Assembly: GCA_014379815.1 (NCBI GenBank)
Contig: JACMLA010000471.1
Coordinates: 1 to 5,220, forward strand
Origin: Bryobacteraceae bacterium
Lineage (GTDB): Bacteria > Acidobacteriota > Terriglobia > Bryobacterales > Bryobacteraceae
Length of the DNA: 5,220 bases
Direction of reading: 5' to 3'
A model generated the notes under the pieces. That model did no database searches and had not been told where the DNA came from. It saw only the letters and a program-made list of their open reading frames with translations. Positions 1-5,220 of the stretch are shown piece after piece (within the stretch, counting starts at the first letter, position 1; each line of letters starts with the position of its first letter). The translations under genes were made by a program, and so were the position numbers.

Positions 1-1
1 A

Positions 2-982
2 ACGTTGTCATCGGGCAATCCCAACGCCTGGGACCGCGACCTCCAGATGACACGTTCCATGCAGTGGAGCATAGGCATTCAGCGCGAGATTCTGCCGAAC
101 ACTCTGGTCGAAGTCAGCTATGTCGGTACGCGCACCAACGGATTGATAGGGACCGTGAATATCAATCAATCCGTTCCTGGTCCCGGAGCGCAGGGACCGC
201 GCCGGCCCTACTTCAGCATTAACCCTAACGTCACCAACATTAGCTATCGCACCAACTACGGCGATGCCAAGTACCATTCGCTGCAAGTGCGAGGTGAGAA
301 GCGATACTCGTATGGATTGTCGGCTACGGTTGCCTACACTTACTCCAAATATCTTTCCAATGCCGGGCAGATTAATGGTGGTGGAAATGGTCCTCCTCAG
401 GATTCAAACTGCTATCGGTGTGAGTGGGGGTCGATGCCTGAGGACCGGAGGCATGTTGCCGTAGTGAATCACAATTGGGAGTTGCCCTTTGGACCAGGCC
501 GAACCGTATTGAGCAAAGGCCCACTCTCGCACATCGCCGGAGCCTGGACGCTCACCGGGATCTGGTCTTTCTCGACAGGCGAGCACTTTACTCCCACTCT
601 GGCTGCTGGAGTTTCTAACTCAGCCGGGGGAGGAGGAGACCGTCCGAACCGTTTGCGCGATGGAAATTTAGCTTCCGATGAGCGAACTCTCGACAGGTGG
701 TTCGACCTCGGTGCGTTCACGGCTCCAGCGCCTTTTACGTTTGGCAATGCGGGACGCGGGATTCTCGTCGGTCCACGCAATTTCAATGTAGATCTTGGAA
801 TCCAACGGCTCTTTCCCATCGGTGAGGGTCGAAGGCTGCAGTTTCGATGGGAGATGTTTAACGCGTTGAATCGCGCAAACTTCAACACCCCCAACGCAGC
901 CATAGGTAACTTACAGGCGGGCCAAATTAGCGGGACAGCTCCGGCCCGGATCATGCAACTCGCGCTTAAGCTCAGCTTTTAA
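2..982 (+). CDS. TonB-dependent receptor, C-terminal beta-barrel part (5' end outside window)
   Basis: Partial gene: the reading frame is open from base 2, so the TTG at base 5 is not a real start. About 326 codons remain before TAA at 980-982. The product resembles the C-terminal barrel of the large acidobacterial TonB-dependent receptors, which carry an N-terminal carboxypeptidase-regulatory-like domain and a plug, both missing here. Seen in the sequence: alternating amphipathic strands; family-type phrases such as 'VEVSYVGTRTNGL', 'YHSLQVRGEKRY', 'VAYTYSKYLSN', 'EDRRHVAVV', 'WELPFGPGR', 'WTLTGIWSFSTGEHFTP' and 'FRWEMFNALNRANF'; and a final strand 'IMQLALKLSF' ending in the C-terminal Phe typical of outer-membrane proteins. 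Family members sit in the outer membrane and are thought to import or sense large substrates, often glycans, using TonB energy; the substrate cannot be read here. Full-length members usually have about 1000-1200 residues. A CxxC pair (410-421) is a small oddity. Its neighbour on the right is convergent, so the two are not co-transcribed. Confidence 0.88.
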   Translation, partial: TLSSGNPNAWDRDLQMTRSMQWSIGIQREILPNTLVEVSYVGTRTNGLIGTVNINQSVPGPGAQGPRRPYFSINPNVTNISYRTNYGDAKYHSLQVRGEKRYSYGLSATVAYTYSKYLSNAGQINGGGNGPPQDSNCYRCEWGSMPEDRRHVAVVNHNWELPFGPGRTVLSKGPLSHIAGAWTLTGIWSFSTGEHFTPTLAAGVSNSAGGGGDRPNRLRDGNLASDERTLDRWFDLGAFTAPAPFTFGNAGRGILVGPRNFNVDLGIQRLFPIGEGRRLQFRWEMFNALNRANFNTPNAAIGNLQAGQISGTAPARIMQLALKLSF

Positions 983-991
983 GGTTTAACT

Positions 992-1408
992 TTAAGACAG
1001 CGAGGTCGTAAGTGGTCGCACCATTGCGTCAGAAACCAGTTGGCGCAGTTCTGCAGCCTGGAAGGGTTTGTCCAGAAACGCAGCGCCCAGCTCAGCGATT
1101 CCGCGCTGCACGATCTCGCCTTCCACGTAACCAGTCACCATAATGATGCGCAGCGCAGGAAAGAGTTCACGCATTGCGAGCGCAAGATCGTATCCGCTCA
1201 ATTCTGGCAATAACATGTCAGTAAGCAGAATATCGATTTGACGGTCGAGTGATTGCGCGAGCTTTAAGCCTGACGCGCCAGTCCCCGCTTCATACACATC
1301 CAGCCCATTCAGAGGAGCCAGGATCAATCTCACAAGCTTCCGGATTTGCTCTTCGTCTTCTACCAGAAGCAGAGTTGTGCGCCGCTCCGACGGCGTATCC
1401 GCTTTCAT
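992..1408 (-). CDS. Stand-alone response regulator receiver (REC) domain protein
   Basis: Complete 138-residue, CheY-sized protein consisting of a single receiver domain with no DNA-binding or enzymatic output domain. All catalytic landmarks are visible: acidic pair E17/D18 in 'LLLVEDEEQ', phospho-acceptor D64 in 'LLTDMLLPELSG', switch Thr T92 in 'IIMVTGY', and K114 in 'FLDKPF'. It should therefore accept phosphate from a histidine kinase. The 'TDMLLPELSG', 'MVTGY' and 'DKPF' wording is closest, from memory, to receivers found at the C-terminus of hybrid histidine kinases, so it may be a detached domain acting in a phosphorelay. No kinase is encoded in the window. The ATG at 1406-1408 is chosen because it leaves ten residues before the first strand and no in-frame start lies close upstream. 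No Shine-Dalgarno sits at normal distance; AGGA (complement of 1426-1429) is 17 nt away. The gene is divergent from treZ and convergent with the receptor gene. Partner and output are unknown. Confidence 0.93.
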   Translation of the reverse strand: MKADTPSERRTTLLLVEDEEQIRKLVRLILAPLNGLDVYEAGTGASGLKLAQSLDRQIDILLTDMLLPELSGYDLALAMRELFPALRIIMVTGYVEGEIVQRGIAELGAAFLDKPFQAAELRQLVSDAMVRPLTTSLS

Positions 1409-1475
1409 ATAAAAATTCGACGCGGTCCTGCGGGAAACGATTTCAGCTTTTCCGGCTTGTTATCGTTACTGTTCA
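1409..1475. promoter_or_regulatory. Divergent intergenic region between receiver gene and treZ (probable promoters)
   Basis: These 67 bp must hold the leftward promoter of the receiver gene and very likely the rightward promoter of treZ and the debranching gene. No strong -35/-10 pair is visible. On the plus strand TATCGT (1461-1466) could be a poor -10; it ends 9 nt before the treZ ATG, so the transcript would be leaderless or nearly so. Two imperfect dyads are seen: CGGGAAA (1431-1437) with TTTCCGG (1449-1455), 6 of 7 pairing, and GAAACGAT (1434-1441) with ATCGTTAC (1462-1469), 7 of 8 pairing. Either could be an operator or chance. The promoter role is inferred from gene arrangement; the elements themselves are weak. 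Confidence 0.5.
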
Positions 1476-3398
1476 ATGGTTAACAACGCAGCGCAACTGC
1501 CACGACGAATCCCGGTAGGTGCCGAATTGTCGCCCCAGGGCACCGCCTTTCGTGTGTGGGCTCCGAAACACAATGAGGTGGATGTCGTTTGCGCAGACAG
1601 AAAACATCCTCTCACTCCTGAAGGCGATGGATACTTCTCAGCAACGATAGCAGCCATTCACGAAAGGGACACCTACTGGTACAGCTTGAAAGGGGAGCGC
1701 TCTCCCGATCCTGCTTCGCGATTCCAGCCAGAAGGCCCGCACGGACCATCTCAGGTGGTCGACCCTTCCTCCTTTCGGTGGACTGACGCAGGCTGGAGCG
1801 GAGTGCCCATGAATCTCGCCGTAATCTACGAGCTGCATGTCGGAACGTTCACACAAGAGGGCACGTGGAGCGCCGCTTCCGAGCGATTGACCCACCTGGT
1901 GGAACTCGGCGTCACGGTCGTTGAGGTTATGCCTGTTGCCGAGTTTACGGGCCGGTACGGGTGGGGTTATGACGGCGTGGGACTGTATGCGCCTACCCGC
2001 CTGTATGGCACGCCCGATGACATGCGCGCTTTCGTCGATAAGGCACACCGGCTGGGTCTGGCAGTCATTCTGGACGTTGTTTACAACCATCTGGGAGCCG
2101 ATGGAAACTACCTCGGCAAGTACTCCGACCACTACTTCACCCAAAAACACAAGACAGACTGGGGAGACGCCATCAATTTTGACGGACCCAACAATATCCC
2201 CGTCAGGGAATTCTTCATCGCCAACGCGGGATTCTGGATTGACGAGTTCCACCTCGATGGATTGCGTCTCGACGCAACGCAGAACATCTACGACGATTCT
2301 GAGCCTCACGTTCTGAAAGAAATCACAGCGGCCGTTCGAGGCAAAGCGCAAAATCGCATCACACTTGTGGTTGCGGAGAACGAACCGCAGGACACACAAC
2401 TTGTGCGCCCCCTGATGTCAAAGCATGGATTTGGAATGGACGGGCTCTGGAACGATGATCTTCACCACAGCGCGAGCGTTGCCATGACAGGCCACAATGA
2501 AGCCTATTACACCGATTATCTTGGAAATTCGCAGGAATTTATCTCGGCGCTAAAATATGGCTACCTGTATCAGGGTCAATGGTACAAATGGCAGAAACAA
2601 AGGCGAGGAACTCCGGCATGGGGTTTGCAGCCTGCGGCATTCATTACGTTCATTGAGAACCACGACCAGGTCGCAAACTCCGCGCGGGGTCGTCGCATGC
2701 ACCAGGAAACCACGCCGGGCCTCATCAAGGCGATGACCACGCTGATCCTGCTTGGTCCCGGAACGCCCATGCTCTTCCAGGGACAGGAGTTTGCATCGTC
2801 CAGGTCCTTCAAGTACTTTGCCGACGTGCCTTCCAACCTCGTCGAACTGGTCCGCGAAGGCCGGAAAGAGTTCATGCAGCAATGGAAAACAATCGGAATG
2901 CCCGAAATGCAGCAGTGCCTTGGTGACCCTTGTGCGCCCGAGACCTTTTACTCCAGCAAACTGGACTGGAACGACAAAGACCGAAATGTCAGCATGTACC
3001 AGCTGCACCGCGATCTGATTCGTCTGCGCCGTGAAGACCCCGTCCTCTCCAGCTGGACCGAAGAAGGGTTCGACGGAGCCGTGCTCAGTCCGCATGCTTT
3101 CGTGATGCGGGTGTTCCGGGAAAAAAGCGACAGGGAACTCCCCTCTCCGAACCGGCGTGAAGACCGCCTCCTCGTCGTAAATCTCGGGCCTGACCTCCGG
3201 CTCAATCCTGCTCCCGAACCGCTGCTGGCACCGCCTGATGAGTGCGAATGGAGTGTGATGTTCTCGACCGAGAGCCCGGCTTACGGCGGCTGTGGAACCG
3301 CACCTCCGGACAGTGATGACAACTGGTACATACCCGGTCACACCGCCCTTGTGCTTCGCGCTCAGCCGAAAACCCTTCCGGTGGGAGGACGCGCATGA
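1476..3398 (+). CDS. treZ: Malto-oligosyltrehalose trehalohydrolase (GH13)
   Basis: Complete, 640 residues, slightly longer than the usual 570-620. TreZ hydrolyses the alpha-1,4 bond next to the terminal trehalosyl unit made by TreY, releasing trehalose and a shortened maltodextrin, in the cytoplasm; no signal peptide is seen. Order: N-terminal beta-sandwich (CBM48/isoamylase-N-like, about 10-95; 'VGAEL', 'FRVWAP'), a TIM barrel from about 110, and a C-terminal beta domain (about 545-635). GH13 regions: DVVYNH (200-205), GLRLDA with nucleophile D266, VVAENE with acid/base E301, and ENHDQ with transition-state stabiliser D397. 'GFGMDGLWNDDLHHS' (318-332) is the TreZ hallmark and separates it from GlgX, GlgB and TreX. 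The ATG at 1476 is chosen because family similarity begins by residue 12, although no Shine-Dalgarno precedes it. Its stop overlaps the next start by four bases (ATGA), so the two genes are an operon. TreY is not in the window but is expected nearby. Confidence 0.95.
   Translation: MVNNAAQLPRRIPVGAELSPQGTAFRVWAPKHNEVDVVCADRKHPLTPEGDGYFSATIAAIHERDTYWYSLKGERSPDPASRFQPEGPHGPSQVVDPSSFRWTDAGWSGVPMNLAVIYELHVGTFTQEGTWSAASERLTHLVELGVTVVEVMPVAEFTGRYGWGYDGVGLYAPTRLYGTPDDMRAFVDKAHRLGLAVILDVVYNHLGADGNYLGKYSDHYFTQKHKTDWGDAINFDGPNNIPVREFFIANAGFWIDEFHLDGLRLDATQNIYDDSEPHVLKEITAAVRGKAQNRITLVVAENEPQDTQLVRPLMSKHGFGMDGLWNDDLHHSASVAMTGHNEAYYTDYLGNSQEFISALKYGYLYQGQWYKWQKQRRGTPAWGLQPAAFITFIENHDQVANSARGRRMHQETTPGLIKAMTTLILLGPGTPMLFQGQEFASSRSFKYFADVPSNLVELVREGRKEFMQQWKTIGMPEMQQCLGDPCAPETFYSSKLDWNDKDRNVSMYQLHRDLIRLRREDPVLSSWTEEGFDGAVLSPHAFVMRVFREKSDRELPSPNRREDRLLVVNLGPDLRLNPAPEPLLAPPDECEWSVMFSTESPAYGGCGTAPPDSDDNWYIPGHTALVLRAQPKTLPVGGRA
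3383..3389 (+). promoter_or_regulatory. Strong Shine-Dalgarno for the debranching enzyme gene, inside treZ
   Basis: GGGAGGA lies within the last codons of treZ, 5 nt before the ATG at 3395. It is the only good ribosome binding site in the window and fixes the start of the downstream gene. Together with the ATGA overlap (3395-3398) it indicates translational coupling, in which ribosomes ending treZ can reinitiate at once while the site also allows independent loading. Confidence 0.8.
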
Positions 3399-5220
3399 GC
3401 GATCTGATACGCCGGATCTCTTGGCCTGGCAAAGCAAGCGAACAGGAAATTCTGGAGAACGAGTGGCTTGTTGCCAACGGCATTGGAGGATATGCCTCGG
3501 GAACGGTTGCCGGACTCATTACGCGCCGTTTCCATGGCCTTCTCATCGCCGCACTTCCCTCGCCCTTCGGACGGCGCATGGTTCTGAACGATGTCTCCGA
3601 ACAGTTGCGCTTTCCTGACGGCACAGTCCTGCACCTCGGCGGAGAGCACAAAGCGCATAGCGATATCCGGGTCTACGGCAAAGAGTATCTGCGCGAGTTC
3701 CGCACCGAAAACGGTCTCCCGCTCTGGACCTATGAAGTCGCCGGCGTCACGCTTGAGAAGCGTCTGATGATGCCCCACCGGCAGAACACGGTCTACGTGA
3801 CCTATAACGTCACCTGCGGGCAGTGCGATGTACTGCTGGAGCTGCGTCCCGCAATGCACTTCCGTCCTCACGAGGGAGTCCTGCGGTCTCTTCAGGAGGA
3901 GCCCTATCAGATGCGTGTGGTAGGGGACCGGTACGAGTTTGCCAGCGCAAACAGCGACTTGCCACCCCTGCGTATGCGAGTCATTGGCGACGGACAATCA
4001 TTTACCTTCGATCGCAGTTACATCGGGGAACTTGTTTACCATACCGAAGAAGTGCGGGGCTATGAGTCGCGCGGCCACATGTGGAGTCCCGGATTCTTTC
4101 AAGTCCGGCTAACCAGCACCCAATCCGCCACGCTAACGGCCTCCACCGAGAGTTGGGAGACAGTTAGTGCTCTCTCGGCTTCCGAGGCGTTTCGCATGGA
4201 ACGGGCACGACGGGGACGCCTGATCTCCGCGGCTAGTCCGAAGGTGCAGACGGGCCTCGGAGCCGAACTGGTTCTCGCCGCAGACCAGTTCATCATCCAG
4301 CCGGTTGGACGGCAACAGGACATGGCGCGCGCCCATGCCGGTGGAGACGAAGTACGCACTGTAATCGCTGGTTACCACTGGTTCACGGACTGGGGTCGCG
4401 ACACCATGATCAGTCTGGAAGGCCTTACCCTTACCACAGGCCGCCAGGTCGAGGCATCGTGGATCCTGTCTACTTTTGCCTATTACGTTCGCGACGGTCT
4501 CATCCCGAACATGTTTCCCGAGGGCGAGAATTCAGGGCTCTATCACACAGCGGATGCGTCCCTCTGGTTCTTCCAGGCATTGCACCGGTACGTCGAAGTT
4601 ACCGGCGACCAGGCAACACTCCATCGCATTCTCCCAAGGCTGATTGAGATTGCAGTCAAGCATCTTGAGGGTACGAGGTTCGGCATAGGTGTCGACCCGG
4701 TGGATGGCTTGTTGCGGCAGGGCGCTGCAGGGTATCAGCTGACCTGGATGGATGCCAAGGTCGACGACTGGGTTGTGACACCGCGCCGGGGTAAAGCAGT
4801 GGAGTTGAACGCTCTCTGGTACAACGCGTTGTGTTTGCTGGGGTCGTGGGTGTCGGAGTGCGCCGATGCTGTAGGCATTACGCCGGAGCAGCTTGAGCAA
4901 GCCGCAGGCCAGGCGCGTAAGTCCTTCAACGAGCGATTCTGGTACGAAGACGGCGGCTATTGTTACGACGTTGTCGATAGCGAGTCCGGTGGAAACGACG
5001 CAGCCCTCAGACCTAATCAGATACTGGCGATCTCGCTAACACACCCAATTCTGGAACCTCGCAGATGGGAGCAAGTGATGCGAATCTGCAAGGACAAGCT
5101 CTTAACTCCGGTTGGCCTGCGATCCTTAGCTCCGGGCCATCCGGACTACAAGGCCCAATACTACGGAGACCTGCGTTCGCGTGATGCGGCCTATCATCAG
5201 GGGACTGTCTGGGGCTGGCT
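3395..5220 (+). CDS. Glycogen debranching enzyme / amylo-alpha-1,6-glucosidase, GH133 type (3' end outside window)
   Basis: Open to the right edge with 608 codons and no stop; family members have about 650-750 residues, so most of the protein is present. It should hydrolyse alpha-1,6-linked glucose at glycogen or limit-dextrin branch points in the cytoplasm. Seen: an N-terminal all-beta domain (GDE_N-like, about 20-240) opening with 'EWLVANGIGGYASGT' (23-37) and 'RRFHGLL' (44-50); then an (alpha/alpha)6 catalytic domain (GDE_C-like, from about 285) with 'AELVLAADQFIIQ' (290-302), 'GYHWFTDWGRDT' (326-337), 'DGLIPNMFPEGE' (367-378), 'YHTADASLW' (383-391), 'TWMDAKVDDW' around D453, 'VELNALWYN' from 469, 'LRPNQILAISL' and 'YHQGTVWGW' near 600-608. 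D453, in the motif matching TWMD of eukaryotic debranching enzymes, is my best candidate catalytic acid; this is from memory of the family. The ATG at 3395 is fixed by GGGAGGA 5 nt upstream and the ATGA overlap with treZ. It is not TreX/GlgX, which are GH13. Confidence 0.93.
   Translation, partial: MSDLIRRISWPGKASEQEILENEWLVANGIGGYASGTVAGLITRRFHGLLIAALPSPFGRRMVLNDVSEQLRFPDGTVLHLGGEHKAHSDIRVYGKEYLREFRTENGLPLWTYEVAGVTLEKRLMMPHRQNTVYVTYNVTCGQCDVLLELRPAMHFRPHEGVLRSLQEEPYQMRVVGDRYEFASANSDLPPLRMRVIGDGQSFTFDRSYIGELVYHTEEVRGYESRGHMWSPGFFQVRLTSTQSATLTASTESWETVSALSASEAFRMERARRGRLISAASPKVQTGLGAELVLAADQFIIQPVGRQQDMARAHAGGDEVRTVIAGYHWFTDWGRDTMISLEGLTLTTGRQVEASWILSTFAYYVRDGLIPNMFPEGENSGLYHTADASLWFFQALHRYVEVTGDQATLHRILPRLIEIAVKHLEGTRFGIGVDPVDGLLRQGAAGYQLTWMDAKVDDWVVTPRRGKAVELNALWYNALCLLGSWVSECADAVGITPEQLEQAAGQARKSFNERFWYEDGGYCYDVVDSESGGNDAALRPNQILAISLTHPILEPRRWEQVMRICKDKLLTPVGLRSLAPGHPDYKAQYYGDLRSRDAAYHQGTVWGW

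Noticed and set aside
5..7. TTG as a start codon for a 325-residue protein
   Set aside because: The frame is open to the window edge and the product begins in mid-barrel, so the gene is simply cut by the window.
469..954. Minus-strand open frame (161 codons) opposite the receptor gene
   Set aside because: It is antisense to recognisable outer-membrane barrel sequence, and its composition (many Pro, Arg and Ser) is typical of a shadow frame.
964..971. Perfect 8-bp palindrome GCTTAAGC near the end of the receptor gene
   Set aside because: It is inside the coding sequence, short, with no loop and no T-run, so it is not a credible terminator or operator.
1638..2399. Long minus-strand open frame (253 codons) opposite treZ
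   Set aside because: It lies wholly antisense to well-conserved treZ coding sequence and its translation resembles no family I know. Long antisense frames are common opposite GC-rich genes.
1476..3398. Alternative identity for treZ: GlgX/TreX debrancher or GlgB branching enzyme
   Set aside because: The 'GLWNDDLHHS' segment, the 'FIENHDQVAN' context and the C-terminal domain match trehalohydrolase, not those GH13 relatives.
2550..3437. Minus-strand open frame (295 codons) opposite the 3' half of treZ
   Set aside because: It shadows treZ, including the conserved ENHDQ and C-terminal regions, and shows no recognisable protein motif.
3362..3997. Minus-strand open frame (211 codons) opposite the start of the debranching gene
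   Set aside because: The plus-strand frame has clear GH133 N-terminal motifs and a strong ribosome binding site; the antisense product has none.

Overview
The window looks like chromosomal DNA from an Acidobacteriota member, most likely the Terriglobia/Terriglobales group. This is inferred mainly from gene 1: it has the C-terminal barrel of the large 'carboxypeptidase-regulatory-like' TonB-dependent receptors that are heavily expanded in that phylum. The moderately GC-rich coding sequence and the trehalose/glycogen gene pair fit. No rRNA or other marker gene is present, so the assignment rests on protein style.

Layout. (1) 2-982 (+): 3' end of a TonB-dependent outer-membrane receptor, with its start outside the window. 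(2) 992-1408 (-): a complete stand-alone response-regulator receiver domain, tail to tail with the receptor and only 9 bp away. (3) 1409-1475: a 67-bp divergent intergenic region with weak dyads and no good Shine-Dalgarno site for either flanking gene. (4) 1476-3398 (+): treZ, malto-oligosyltrehalose trehalohydrolase, complete with all four GH13 signature regions. (5) 3395-5220 (+): an amylo-alpha-1,6-glucosidase (glycogen debranching enzyme, GH133 type), starting on an ATGA overlap with treZ and running off the right edge after 608 codons. Coding density is very high. There is no non-coding stretch over 300 bases and no RNA gene, CRISPR array, insertion sequence or long repeat that I can see.

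How they work together. treZ and the debranching gene form a translationally coupled unit. Debranching removes alpha-1,6 branches from glycogen or limit dextrins. A TreY synthase, not in the window, would convert the reducing end of the linear maltodextrin to a trehalosyl unit, and TreZ releases free trehalose. The unit therefore looks like a glycogen-to-trehalose (TreY/TreZ) module in which a GH133 debrancher takes the place often held by the GH13 enzyme TreX. The receiver protein shares the divergent control region with treZ, but a regulatory link is only a guess from position. I see no clear novel system here; the points worth checking are the GH133-treZ coupling, the orphan receiver and the divergent intergenic region.
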